A DNA stretch of 64,000 bases from Cupriavidus gilardii. GTDB taxonomy: Bacteria; Pseudomonadota; Gammaproteobacteria; Burkholderiales; Burkholderiaceae. Shown here piece by piece: positions 1 through 8,371 of the stretch (positions are counted from its first letter, which is position 1; the number at the start of each line of letters is the position of its first letter). Under the pieces are notes generated by a model, which saw only the letters and a program-made list of their open reading frames with translations, had not been told where the DNA came from and did no database searches. A program made the translations under genes and the position numbers. The DNA lies in contig NZ_VZOV01000019.1 of assembly GCF_008801915.1 (NCBI RefSeq), forward strand, positions 55,462-119,461, given 5' to 3'.

Positions 1-597
1 CGCTACCTCTTCCTCCAGGTCGTGCCGCGCTTCCTTCTTGGCAACATGCGTCTGCAGCGCGTCGTCGAGCCCGTGGGTTTCCTCGATATCGCTCTCGCGC
101 TCGGCCAGCTCGGACAGTTGCCGGTAGAACGCTGCCAGCTTCTTCAGGTCCTCTTCGTCCAGATCCTCGATCGACACCAGCCGGCTGCTGGCGTGGCGAT
201 GCGAGGCCAGCAATTCGTTCAGCTTCAGATGCACCGCCAGCGAATCCTTGTTCTGCGTCTGCTGAATCAGGAACACCATCACGAAGGTGATGATCGTGGT
301 GGCGGTATTGATCACGAGCTGCCAGGTCTCCGAGTAATCGAACATCGGGCCGGTCACCGCCCACAGCAGCACCACGCCTACGGCGAGCGCAAACGCGATC
401 GGTGAGCCGGCGCCCCGGGTGGCATGACCGGCAAACCATTCGAAGGCATGCATCACCCTGCGTCGCCAGCCCGGCCGGTCTTCCTCCAGGGAGCCGCTGC
501 CGGCGCCATTGGCATTGCCGTTGGCGGACTTGCCGTTGATCACTTCGCGGGCGACGCTGGCGAGGCGTTCGCGGTCGGTACTGGCTACGTCGGGCAT
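1..597 (-). CDS. Low-affinity iron permease family protein (3' end outside window)
   Basis: Open reading frame of 199 codons that starts with ATG at 597 and runs off the left edge without a stop. It begins MPDVASTDRERLASVAREV. A Gly/Asn-rich linker leads to two hydrophobic segments (about residues 65-85 and 92-112) separated by a short DYSETW loop, then a charged Glu/Lys/Arg-rich helical tail. The second segment with its NTATTIITFVMVFLIQQTQNKD sequence is the part most typical of the low-affinity iron permease/small membrane protein family (Fet4-like domain). The family is usually assigned to the inner membrane; iron transport by bacterial members is not well proven. No strong ribosome binding site is visible. 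It is divergent from the BON-domain gene. Confidence 0.8.
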   Translation of the reverse strand, partial: MPDVASTDRERLASVAREVINGKSANGNANGAGSGSLEEDRPGWRRRVMHAFEWFAGHATRGAGSPIAFALAVGVVLLWAVTGPMFDYSETWQLVINTATTIITFVMVFLIQQTQNKDSLAVHLKLNELLASHRHASSRLVSIEDLDEEDLKKLAAFYRQLSELAERESDIEETHGLDDALQTHVAKKEARHDLEEEVA

Positions 598-973
598 GGC
601 AGTTCTCTAGGCGCCTGCCGGCATCGCGGCCTGCAGCAAGCAAAGCGCGCCCCGCCGGACAATCGGCAATACCTCGACATACGGCAAGTTCCATACCTGC
701 CTCGGCAGCACGGGACGCACGGGACACGTCAATGACACGTCAATGACGAAAGAGACTGCGCTTCGGCGCCGCCGCCGCCATGCGCCGTACTTTTTACAAG
801 TGCCGGCGGCAAACTTTGCAGGTCGAGCATGTCCGGCACGGCGGCCACGCGCGTCGCTTCGCATGCCGCCCCTCGCGCACAACGGTACGGTTCTTGCGGT
901 TCCTTGCCCGGTCGGACAATGGTCCGGCGCAGTGCGCGGCGCGTGCCGCCACTCGGTACGCAAGGAGGGACAG
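598..973. other. Divergent intergenic region, no gene seen
   Basis: 376 bases between the iron permease-like gene and the BON-domain gene. Several overlapping frames are open here, but only as a result of high GC. A frame continuous with the BON gene opens upstream, but the strong AAGGAGGGA ribosome binding site at 962-970 places the real start at 974. I found no clear promoter hexamers, repeats or terminator. Confidence 0.5.
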
Positions 974-2545
974 ATGAGCAACGGCAGCAATCAGCGCTAC
1001 CCCGGCGGCTACGGTGGCTACGGCAGCGGTCCGGGGCGGGATCAGGGGAGCGGCAGCGAATGGTGGCGTGACAAGGACGGTGACGATATGGGCGAAGAAA
1101 TGCGGTTTGGCGAGTACGGTGACGAAGGCGATTACGGTCGTGAGCAATACGGCGGTCGCGAGCAATACGGCCGCGGACAAGCCGGTCGCGGACAGTACGG
1201 CGGTCAATCTGGCGGCCAGCGCTCGGGCCAGCAGCGGTACGGCCAGGGTCAAGGCCAAGGCCAGCAACGCTACGAGAACGAACGCGAACGCTGGCGCGAC
1301 GAATGGGGCGCCGGACGTGGCGGCGGCGATCGCTCGCGCAGTGGCGGCGGCGGTTCCTCGTACGAACAGCAATCGTCGCCCCGCTATCGCGGCGGCGGCC
1401 AGGGCCGCTACGACCCCACCGACATGGGCGGCGCGCGCAACCCCTACAGCAGCGGTTATGCCGGCTACGACCCCAGCGGCGGCGGCGTGGAGCGCTATGG
1501 CATGTACGGCGTGCGCGATACCGGCCGCGATGATGGACGGATGGGCCAGAGCTCCGGTGAAAGTTCGATACAGGGCTATGGCGGCTATGGGCGCGAGCAA
1601 GGACGAGGCGGAAGCGGCGGCGACACATGGCGCGACCTCGAGGCGCGGGAACGTCTGCGTCGCGGCAACGAAGCCGGCTACGGCGGCGGCTACTACGGCA
1701 GCAGCTCGAGCGGCGGGCAGTCGTACAGCGGCGGGCAACGGACCTATCCGGGCGACCCCGGCTATCGCCAGAGCGGTAGCTCCGGCTATGGCGGCTCCAG
1801 CCAGGGCGGCCGCGGTTATGGGCTGGAGAGCTACGAATCCGGCGGCCGGGGGCGCTCGCAGTATCAGTCGGGGTATGGTTCGCAATCCGGGTCGCAATAC
1901 GGATCGCAGTACGGGCAAGGGCAGCAATACGGCGGCCAGCAATCCCAGCAGTACGGCCAGCAAGGCCAGCAATACGGGCAACAGCAACGCCGCCGGCGCG
2001 TCGGCCCGAAGGGCTATCAGCGCTCGGACGAGCGCATCCGCGAGGACCTGTGCGAGCGCCTGTCCGATGTGCCGATGGTCGATGTCAGCCAGGTCTCGGT
2101 CGAGGTCAGCGGCGGCACGGTAACGCTGACCGGCACGGTGCGCGAGCGGCACGAGAAATTCGTGATAGAGGATATCGCCGATGAGATCTTCGGCGTCCAG
2201 GAAGTCCACAACCAGATCCGCGTGACGCGCGACATGGGCAGCGCGGGCGCCGGCTCGGAAGCCGGCGGCGACTATCGCAGCAGCGGCGGGATGTCGGCAA
2301 CGTCCGGCTCCTCAGGCTCCTCGGGCTCCACGTCCGCCACGTCGACCGGCTCGCCGCTGTCGTCGGGCACGATGGGAACGTCGGGCACCACGGGCAGCAC
2401 GGGCTCGATGGGGACGTCCGGGACGTCGGGGACGTCGGGAACATCGGGGACCACCGGTACATCTGGCTCGATCTCCTCGGCCTCCGGCAGCACGCCCGAT
2501 ATCGGCGACGGGCTCGGCTCGACCGGCAAGGGGACCAACCGCTGA
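974..2545 (+). CDS. BON-domain protein with long Gly/Tyr/Gln/Arg-rich disordered arms
   Basis: 523 residues from ATG 974, chosen because an almost perfect ribosome binding site (AAGGAGGGA, 962-970) precedes it. Residues 1 to about 335 are low complexity: repeated YGG, YGSQ, QYGQQ and GRGQYGG motifs with many Arg, resembling prion-like or RNA-granule disordered regions. Residues about 340-420 form one BON domain, beginning GPKGYQRSDERIREDLCERL and including the VSVEVSGGTVTLTGTV strand pair. The last 100 residues are Ser/Gly/Thr repeats (GTSGTSGTTGTSG). BON domains are associated with membrane, phospholipid or peptidoglycan contact, often in stress-induced proteins. No signal peptide or membrane segment is visible, so this one may be cytoplasmic. 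Function is not known. Confidence 0.85.
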   Translation: MSNGSNQRYPGGYGGYGSGPGRDQGSGSEWWRDKDGDDMGEEMRFGEYGDEGDYGREQYGGREQYGRGQAGRGQYGGQSGGQRSGQQRYGQGQGQGQQRYENERERWRDEWGAGRGGGDRSRSGGGGSSYEQQSSPRYRGGGQGRYDPTDMGGARNPYSSGYAGYDPSGGGVERYGMYGVRDTGRDDGRMGQSSGESSIQGYGGYGREQGRGGSGGDTWRDLEARERLRRGNEAGYGGGYYGSSSSGGQSYSGGQRTYPGDPGYRQSGSSGYGGSSQGGRGYGLESYESGGRGRSQYQSGYGSQSGSQYGSQYGQGQQYGGQQSQQYGQQGQQYGQQQRRRRVGPKGYQRSDERIREDLCERLSDVPMVDVSQVSVEVSGGTVTLTGTVRERHEKFVIEDIADEIFGVQEVHNQIRVTRDMGSAGAGSEAGGDYRSSGGMSATSGSSGSSGSTSATSTGSPLSSGTMGTSGTTGSTGSMGTSGTSGTSGTSGTTGTSGSISSASGSTPDIGDGLGSTGKGTNR

Positions 2546-2565
2546 CCCCGGCCGGATCGGCGCAC

Positions 2566-3186
2566 GTGGGCACCACGACCCTCGCCAAAGGCAGCAAGCT
2601 CCGCGCGCCGATCGCGGAGCTGCGGCCGACCCAGATCACGGTCGGCATGCTGCATGTCAAGCGCAAGATGCAGACGACGCGCCGTCAGCCCGAGGACCGG
2701 CTCGAAGCCTTCTTCGACAAGCATCGCATCCACGTGGTGGTGGGACCGCAGCATGTGCTGTGGGTCGTGGACCATCACCACTGGGTGCGCGCGTGGCACG
2801 AGCTGGGCTTCGAGATCATCCCGGTATTCGTGCGCAAGGACCTGAGCGACCGCTCCGAGGACGAGTTCTGGGAGTACATGCTGCGCCGCCATCAGGTCCA
2901 TCCGTACGACGAGCACGGCCAGCGGCAGCCGCTGTCGGCGCTGCCGCGCTCGGTCGCCGGCATGCGCGACGATCCGTATCGGAGCCTCGAGGCGTTCGCC
3001 CGCATCGCGGGCGGCTACCGCAAGGTCAAACAGGCGTATCCGGACTTCAAATGGGCGGACTTCTTCCGCCGCGAGATTCGCGGGCCGATGGACAACCCGG
3101 AGTGCTTCGCCTATGCGCTGGCGCTGGCCGTCAAGGCGGCCAGGAGTCCGAAGGCGCGAGGACTGCCTGGCTATATCGGCAAGTAG
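2566..3186 (+). CDS. ParB-like nuclease-fold protein (ParBc_2 type)
   Basis: 206 residues from GTG 2566, 20 bases after the BON gene stop and probably co-transcribed. An early LRPTQITVGM segment and the central VVGPQHVLWVVDHHHWVRAW stretch match the putative ParB-like nuclease family (ParBc_2), where the second motif corresponds to the DGHHR box of ParB/Srx folds. The usual Arg of that box is replaced by Trp-Val-Arg here. A later ATG at 2647 would cut off the conserved first motif, so the GTG start is preferred although its ribosome binding site is weak. Members of this family are stand-alone proteins with no established role. I infer no partition function because no parA lies nearby. Confidence 0.75.
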   Translation: MGTTTLAKGSKLRAPIAELRPTQITVGMLHVKRKMQTTRRQPEDRLEAFFDKHRIHVVVGPQHVLWVVDHHHWVRAWHELGFEIIPVFVRKDLSDRSEDEFWEYMLRRHQVHPYDEHGQRQPLSALPRSVAGMRDDPYRSLEAFARIAGGYRKVKQAYPDFKWADFFRREIRGPMDNPECFAYALALAVKAARSPKARGLPGYIGK

Positions 3187-3198
3187 GCAGCGATCGCC

Positions 3199-3456
3199 TT
3201 ATCGGGCCACAGGCGCGCCGGCGCCGCCGATCACGGCGGCCACATTCAGCGCTTGCTGCTCGCTGGCCATCGGCACGAAAAGCACGCCGTTGGTGATGGG
3301 CCGGCCGATGCGCGGCGTTGCCACCAGATTGCCGCCGACGGTCATCACCAGGTTCTTGCCGGAGAACCGCTGCGTCAGCGCAGCGAGCTTCTGCGCGCCG
3401 GGCTGCGTGAAGTTGAAGCGCACGTACGACTTGCCGTCCTTCGACTTGACGGGCAC
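3199..3456 (-). pseudogene. SecDF P1-head-like domain protein, apparently missing its N-terminus
   Basis: Frame of 85 residues from GTG 3456. The sequence VRFNFTQPGAQKLAALTQRF, then GKNLVMTVGGNLVATPRI and a final EQQALNVAAVIGG, follows the pattern of the SecD P1 head subdomain and of stand-alone periplasmic proteins that carry it. A usual protein would have a signal peptide and a linker before this point. Here the frame is closed by a TGA at 3481-3483 only eight codons upstream, and no ribosome binding site fits the GTG. It therefore looks like a gene that lost its 5' part, or one with a frameshift or sequencing error upstream. It is convergent with the ParB-like gene (12 bases between the stops). 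Confidence 0.5.
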
Positions 3457-3623
3457 GACCCCAATTTGGTGCAGCCAAGTTCACGCTCAAGATTGCCCGC
3501 CGACGTCCGTTAAAGGTCCGTACCGCGAGCGGCCGAGGCCACCGAACCGCCCTCCCCTCGTGTGTCGTGAACGATACATAGCGCCGCCGGCAACGCGCGC
3601 GTCGCGAGGAGCAAGAGGAAGTC

Positions 3624-4583
3624 ATGAGCGGCTTGATGAAGGAAATCGACGAGCGGACCAACCTGACCAACAATAATCAGTTCGAACTATTGCTGTTTCG
3701 GTTGGGAAATGCGGAGCGCTCCGGCCAGAACGAGATTTTCGGGATCAATGTATTCAAAGTTCGCGAAATTCTGGTAATGCCGAAAATCACCACCGTCGTC
3801 GGGGGTGCGCCGGCCATGCTGGGCATGGCGGACATCCGCGGACAGGTGATCCCGGTGATCGACCTGGCCAAGATCGTTGGTTGCACGCCACAGGGCGGCA
3901 GCTGCGGCATCCTGCTGGTGACCGAGTACGCGCGCTCGACGCAGGGCTTCGCCGTCGAGGGCGTCGAAGAGATCGTGCGGCTGGAGTGGAATGAGGTGGT
4001 GTCCGCCGAAGCCAGCACCAAGGGCGGACTGGTGACCAGCATCGCCAAGCTCAATGCCGACACCCCCGATGCTCGCTTGGTGCAGGTGCTCGACGTCGAG
4101 CAGATCCTGCGCGACGTGCTGCCGACCAGCCAGCCCGATGTCGATCCGTCGACCGTGGGGCCGAAGCTGGCGCTGCGTCCGGGCACCAAGATCCTCGCGG
4201 CCGACGATTCCGCCCTCGCCCGCAGCCTGATCGAGCAAGGTCTCGACGCGATGGGCGTGTCCGTGGTGATGACCAAGACCGGCCAGGAAGCGTGGGACGA
4301 GCTCAATGACATCGCCGCCCATGCGGCAAAAGCCGGACGCACGGTGCGCGACGAGATTGCCTGCGTGCTGACCGATCTGGAGATGCCGGAGATGGATGGC
4401 TTTACGCTGACCCGCAAGATCAAGGCGGACAAGCGCTTCCAGGGCATCCCGGTGGTCATCCATTCGTCGCTGTCGGGCAATGCCAGCGAGGACCATGTGC
4501 GCAAGGTCGGCGCGGATGCCTATGTGTCGAAGTTCCTGGCGAAGGATCTGGCGGAGACGATTCGCGGCGTGCTGCATCTGTGA
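3624..4583 (+). CDS. cheV: Chemotaxis coupling protein CheV (CheW-REC)
   Basis: 319 residues. The CheW-like domain covers about 18-165 (LLLFRLG, FGINVFKVREIL, ADIRGQVIPVIDL). The receiver domain covers about 187-319, with acidic pair D194/D195, phospho-acceptor D251 in VLTDLEMPEMDG and conserved K303. CheV couples chemoreceptors to the kinase CheA in the cytoplasm. Phosphorylation of its receiver is thought to help adaptation. The length is normal and all phosphotransfer residues are present. The start at ATG 3624 follows a purine-rich GAGGAGCAAGAGGAAG stretch. It stands alone, not next to other che genes, which is usual for CheV paralogues. Confidence 0.95.
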   Translation: MSGLMKEIDERTNLTNNNQFELLLFRLGNAERSGQNEIFGINVFKVREILVMPKITTVVGGAPAMLGMADIRGQVIPVIDLAKIVGCTPQGGSCGILLVTEYARSTQGFAVEGVEEIVRLEWNEVVSAEASTKGGLVTSIAKLNADTPDARLVQVLDVEQILRDVLPTSQPDVDPSTVGPKLALRPGTKILAADDSALARSLIEQGLDAMGVSVVMTKTGQEAWDELNDIAAHAAKAGRTVRDEIACVLTDLEMPEMDGFTLTRKIKADKRFQGIPVVIHSSLSGNASEDHVRKVGADAYVSKFLAKDLAETIRGVLHL

Positions 4584-4643
4584 GGATGTGACCCGCGTCA
4601 GCACGGCGGCAATTCCAGCGCCGCCGTGCTCGCGAGGTAACCG

Positions 4644-4652
4644 TGCTATAGT
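4644..4652 (+). promoter_or_regulatory. Extended -10 promoter ahead of hairpin-rich leader
   Basis: TGCTATAGT fits an extended -10 element (TG-n-TATAGT). A transcript would start near 4659, exactly where a run of hairpins begins. The -35 region is poor, as expected for extended -10 promoters. The nearest gene downstream on this strand starts at 4977. Confidence 0.45.
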
Positions 4653-4658
4653 GTGTGC

Positions 4659-4728
4659 CTTCGCCCCAAGAGGCGAAAACCCGGACAGATTATTAAGACA
4701 AGACACTGTCCGGCTGGCCCCAAGGGCC
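4659..4728 (+). ncRNA. Candidate structured RNA or leader with three consecutive hairpins
   Basis: Three perfect stems follow each other within 70 bases. They are TTCGCC/GGCGAA (4660-4665 with 4672-4677), CCGGACAG/CTGTCCGG (4681-4688 with 4706-4713, AT-rich 17-base loop ATTATTAAGACAAGACA) and GGCCC/GGGCC (4716-4720 with 4724-4728). None is followed by a T run, so this is not a standard terminator for cheV. It lies in a 393-base gap between cheV and a small gene of unknown function at 4977, with a promoter-like element just upstream. It could be a small RNA or a regulatory leader. I recognise no known RNA family. Confidence 0.35.
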
Positions 4729-4976
4729 CCGCCGCCCGACCTGACGTCCGGCATTCACCACCCAAGCGTTCCCAATCAGTCGTCGCATCGCGGATGTTCC
4801 CGCTCACTCCGAGCCGGCATCACGCGCAGTGACCATCGCCGTTTTCGGTAAGTCGCAAGTCGCGCGTGTCACCACGCGCCACGGCGCCCGAAGTCCGCCT
4901 GCACGCGTCGTTTCTCACGCTGACGCCTTCGCGCGGATCCACCGGACAGGGCAAGGGACCGCCCCATTCCAATCAC

Positions 4977-5210
4977 ATGAATCCACAACACAACCACAAC
5001 CACAATCAATACACCGTCGCCGTCCATCCGATCCAGCAAAGCCCCGGCCAGTGGTTCGCCACTTACATCGTCAGCCGCTATGAAAGCGGCCGCGAGCGGG
5101 TGCTCGAGAACGTCGCGGTACGCGACACGCTGCATCGCACGGAAGCGCAGGCCAAGCAGGTCGCCCGGCAAGCGGGCGAACGCGCGATTGCGCGCTTGCG
5201 CCGCCATTGA
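4977..5210 (+). CDS. Small hypothetical protein, 77 aa
   Basis: Starts at ATG 4977 with MNPQHNHNHNQYTVAVHPI, a His/Asn-rich N-terminus that might bind metal. The body continues FATYIVSRYESGRERVLENVAVRD, and the basic C-terminus ends IARLRRH. An upstream in-frame ATG at 4866 would add 37 residues of poor quality, so it was not used. There is no membrane segment or signal peptide. The next small gene follows 26 bases after the stop, so the two are probably an operon. I do not recognise a domain. Confidence 0.6.
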   Translation: MNPQHNHNHNQYTVAVHPIQQSPGQWFATYIVSRYESGRERVLENVAVRDTLHRTEAQAKQVARQAGERAIARLRRH

Positions 5211-5236
5211 GCGCGCGCATTACCAAGGAGTCCACC

Positions 5237-5551
5237 ATGTACGCCAACCACGCCGTCTACAAGGGCTATCGCCTCTCGGCCCACGTCCATCACACCGCCG
5301 AACAGGCCAGCAAGTCGGGCACCGCACGCGACAGCTTCGAGGCAACGATCAATATCATTGCCCTGGGCGGAGCGCCGTCGACCGGACTGCCCGCGCTGCG
5401 TTCGCATCGCGCCGGTAGCCCGCGCGAGGCGATCGAAGCGGCCGTCGCCTACGGGCGCGATGTGATCGACGGCCTGTCGAGCTTCACCAAGGGCAAGCGC
5501 AAGGCCGCCGCGACGAAAGCTCGCGCGTCGGAGCTGGACGCGACAGTCTGA
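5237..5551 (+). CDS. Small hypothetical protein, 104 aa
   Basis: ATG 5237 follows a good ribosome binding site (CAAGGAG, 5225-5230). The sequence starts MYANHAVYKGYRLSAHVHHT. A hydrophobic core (INIIALGG) follows, and the basic C-terminus carries a KGKRKAAATKARA patch that could contact nucleic acid. It sits directly behind the 77-residue gene, with similar length and polarity, and is probably co-transcribed. It is convergent with the beta-lactamase gene. No known domain is visible. Confidence 0.65.
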   Translation: MYANHAVYKGYRLSAHVHHTAEQASKSGTARDSFEATINIIALGGAPSTGLPALRSHRAGSPREAIEAAVAYGRDVIDGLSSFTKGKRKAAATKARASELDATV

Positions 5552-5616
5552 CCGTCGTCCCGTAGGCGCGCAGGCTCGCGCACCGTCGTCACCCGACAGT
5601 GGCGGCAAGCCCCGCG

Positions 5617-6534
5617 CTAGCTCGTCTTGCGCGCCTGCCCGCTTTGGGCGGGCAATGCGCCCAGCTCGACCATCATCGCCCGCGCGATCGTCAAGCGCTT
5701 CGGCGCGAACTCCTCGCGCTGCAGATCCATATTCAGTGCGAAGGTAAATACGCCGCCGTTGCGCTCGACCCAACCCACCCACCAGCCGTGGTTCAGCCCG
5801 GCGTCCATCGCCCAGCCGGTCTTGGCGAATAGCGCGTAGTCGCTGCCCGATTCATTGCGCAGGATCTCCCGCACCCATTGCTGGCTGAGCCGCGAGGCCG
5901 GCAGCTGCTGCTGCGCCAGCCGCGCGAGAAAACGGGTCTGCTCCACGGCCGAAATGGCCAGCGGCCCGCGCAGCCAGAACTGATCCACCTGCTTGCCCAA
6001 TTCGCGATTGCCATAGTCGAGGCGGTCGACCCACGTCTGCATTCGTTGCATGCCGATGCGGCGCGCGACACCCTGGTACACCGGCACATTCGACATCGCG
6101 ATCGCCTCACGCAGGTTCATGTCGCGCTGCCACTGCGGAAATCGCGTCTTGCCGCCGCCGTACGGCTGGACCTGGTCCGGGTCGGCCACCACGCCGGTTT
6201 CGAACGCGATCAGGCTGTTCGGAATCTTGTAGGTCGAAGCCGGCACCATGCGCGTCTTCGCGCGTGGCGTGTTGACCAGCGACAGGCGGTTCGCCTTGAC
6301 GTCGAGCATGGCGAAGCAGCCGTCGACATCGAGCTCGCGGAAGTGGGACATCAGATCATCGCGGACGGCTTCGACTGGCGCCGCGGTCTCGGCCCGCTGC
6401 GCCACCCGGGCGATGTCGTCGGCCTGCACCAGCCTGGCGGCCGGCAGCAACGCCGCGCCTCCGGCCAATTGCAGCAGACGGCGGCGATACAGACGTTGCC
6501 CATGCAGAGGCTGCTCGTTCGTTCGGGACTTCAT
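5617..6534 (-). CDS. Class D (OXA-type) beta-lactamase
   Basis: 305 residues from ATG 6534, preceded by AAGGAGA. Serine beta-lactamase that hydrolyses penicillins in the periplasm through an acyl-enzyme on S100. All class D motifs are present: S100-T-Y-K103, S148-N-V150, Y174-G-N176 and K238-T-G240. The N-terminus QRLYRRRLLQLAGGAALLPAA has paired arginines before the hydrophobic stretch, which suggests export by the Tat rather than the Sec route. This is an inference, since the second half of the consensus is only partly matched. It is likely a chromosomal enzyme, like the resident OXA genes of Ralstonia and Cupriavidus. No integron or IS sequence is nearby, and no regulator gene is adjacent. 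It is divergent from the 547-residue orphan gene. Confidence 0.93.
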   Translation of the reverse strand: MKSRTNEQPLHGQRLYRRRLLQLAGGAALLPAARLVQADDIARVAQRAETAAPVEAVRDDLMSHFRELDVDGCFAMLDVKANRLSLVNTPRAKTRMVPASTYKIPNSLIAFETGVVADPDQVQPYGGGKTRFPQWQRDMNLREAIAMSNVPVYQGVARRIGMQRMQTWVDRLDYGNRELGKQVDQFWLRGPLAISAVEQTRFLARLAQQQLPASRLSQQWVREILRNESGSDYALFAKTGWAMDAGLNHGWWVGWVERNGGVFTFALNMDLQREEFAPKRLTIARAMMVELGALPAQSGQARKTS

Positions 6535-6717
6535 GGTCTCTCCTTGTACTTGGGAATGGCGCGCCGGTCCGGGCGGCGTGGCGCGACACCAACCGGACAG
6601 CCCGCATCGTAGCCACAGGCATGCGCCAGTCCAACGCGACGCGTGCGACAATCTGCATCCGCTGTCACGGCTGTCACATACTACGTACCGCATTTCCCAC
6701 CCTGTGTGCCCACGTCC

Positions 6718-8361
6718 ATGCCCGAACCCCTGCTAGTCGAGCTTTGCGCCCCGCAAACCGTCAATGGCCTTCGGGCGCCCTACCAGTCGGTATGGCTGCT
6801 GGTCCGGCTGCACTACGCGGCCCAACAGGCGCCGCACCGGCCGCTGGTCTACGCCGACGACCTGCGCGAGCGCATGAGCAATGCGCGTACGCTGCGCATG
6901 GCGATCACGCGGGCCTTCCAGGACTTCGCGCGCTGGGAGCTGGCGGTCGGATGGGGCGACGATGCCAGCCGCGATCCGCGCTTTCTGAATCTGGAGGGAC
7001 GCAGCCAGGGGCCGTTCTGGCTTGCCGCGCATGAACGCCAGCGCATCGTCTGCGTGGTCGACGGGGCTCCGGCCGGCGCGGCGGAGATTGCCGCCTTTCT
7101 CGGGCTCGATCGCGACGGGCATGGCCAGGGCAAGGAGCCGGTCCCGCAGCGGATGGTCACGCAGACCGACCTGTCGTTCTGGCGCCATTTTGTCGACGGC
7201 AAGCAGGCGCTGCGTGAGGGGCGGCTGTTGACGCCGCTGTCGCGCGAGGATGCGGCCAAGACCGGCGGGACAGGTGGAAATGGCGGGCATGACGCCCCCG
7301 CTGCGCTGACCGCATTCCGTGCCGCGCGGCGGCTGGCCGCCAGCGAGTTCGAACACGCGTTCGTCGCGCTGAACGAGGCGCTGCTGTGGCGCCGCCTGGG
7401 CGATCGCGCACAGACCCGCAAGATGCTGCGCGCACTGAAGCGGCGCCGGCGCGGTCATGCCATCGCCGGCAACAACTATCTCGACGCGATGGAAGGCATC
7501 GTCGCCGCCTGGTGCGCCTACGACGAGCGCGACCTGCCCGGCGCGCTGGCCGTGCTGCAGGCGCTGGCGCAGAACCAGCCCAGTGCGACGCTGGTGCAGG
7601 CCCACCCGCATGTCCGCTTCGAATGGCACAACCTCGCCGCGCTGATCCAACGGTCCAATGCGCTGGCAGCCGCTCCGCACGACGCCGCGACCGCCGGCGC
7701 ACTGGCCGAACAGGCCGCCACCCATTTCGATCAGGCGTTGGCCGCGGCGTTCGAATCGAACGTCTCCGATGCCGCGCAGCATGTGGCCGCCAATATCGGC
7801 ATGGCGCTATGGCTGTTCGGCGAGGCCGGCATCGGCTGGTCCGGCGCCTTGCGTGATGGAGAAGCGGAGCGCGCGATCCAGTGGATCGGCCTGTCCGAAT
7901 GGCTGGGCCGCGGTGCCGGCAACCGCCATCCATCCGCATGGAACGCCATCTACCTGATGCGCATCGCGCGCGGCGCCTGCCATACCGCGCCGCGCCCCAC
8001 GCTGGCCGAATTCCAGGCGACCGCACCGATCGGCGTGGCGGCCTTGCGCCAATTGGCCGGGCCGTTCGCCGACGCCTTCACCGGCCCCGCCTGGCCGGAC
8101 AGCTGGCACGAGGTCGCCGCCTGGCGCCTGGCGGAATCGCAGCGCGGCGAGCGCAAGTATCCGCTGCTGCAGCAGAGCAGCCTGTGGTTCGAACTGGCCT
8201 GGTATTCCGCGCATGCCGGGCAGCTGGAGCCGGCGGCAAAGGCGCTGCGGCTGCTGCGGGAAGGACTGAAGCAGCTGGCGGTCAGCGATCGCCAGTATTT
8301 CGGCAAGCCGCTGCTCGATGCACTGCCGGAGCCGGTGCATCGGCTGGCGCACGACGACTGA
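6718..8361 (+). CDS. Hypothetical protein, 547 aa, helical repeat-like
   Basis: Start ATG 6718 (MPEPLLVELCAPQTVNGLRA). An in-frame codon at 6643 would add 25 unlikely residues. The first 180 residues mix strands and helices around RTLRMAITRAFQDFARWELAVGWGDD. The remainder is Ala/Leu-rich and helical, with spacing reminiscent of TPR-type repeats (EFEHAFVALNEALLWRRLGD, AEQAATHFDQALAAAFES). No signal peptide, membrane segment or catalytic motif is seen. It is a single-gene unit between the beta-lactamase and the RND operon. I do not recognise the family; an adaptor or scaffold role would only be a guess from the helical repeats. Confidence 0.7.
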   Translation: MPEPLLVELCAPQTVNGLRAPYQSVWLLVRLHYAAQQAPHRPLVYADDLRERMSNARTLRMAITRAFQDFARWELAVGWGDDASRDPRFLNLEGRSQGPFWLAAHERQRIVCVVDGAPAGAAEIAAFLGLDRDGHGQGKEPVPQRMVTQTDLSFWRHFVDGKQALREGRLLTPLSREDAAKTGGTGGNGGHDAPAALTAFRAARRLAASEFEHAFVALNEALLWRRLGDRAQTRKMLRALKRRRRGHAIAGNNYLDAMEGIVAAWCAYDERDLPGALAVLQALAQNQPSATLVQAHPHVRFEWHNLAALIQRSNALAAAPHDAATAGALAEQAATHFDQALAAAFESNVSDAAQHVAANIGMALWLFGEAGIGWSGALRDGEAERAIQWIGLSEWLGRGAGNRHPSAWNAIYLMRIARGACHTAPRPTLAEFQATAPIGVAALRQLAGPFADAFTGPAWPDSWHEVAAWRLAESQRGERKYPLLQQSSLWFELAWYSAHAGQLEPAAKALRLLREGLKQLAVSDRQYFGKPLLDALPEPVHRLAHDD

Positions 8362-8371
8362 AGCGCCGCGC

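Noticed and set aside
743..973. N-terminal extension of the BON-domain protein to an upstream start
   Set aside because: The extension is Arg/Cys-rich and unlike the rest, and a near-perfect ribosome binding site sits directly before ATG 974.
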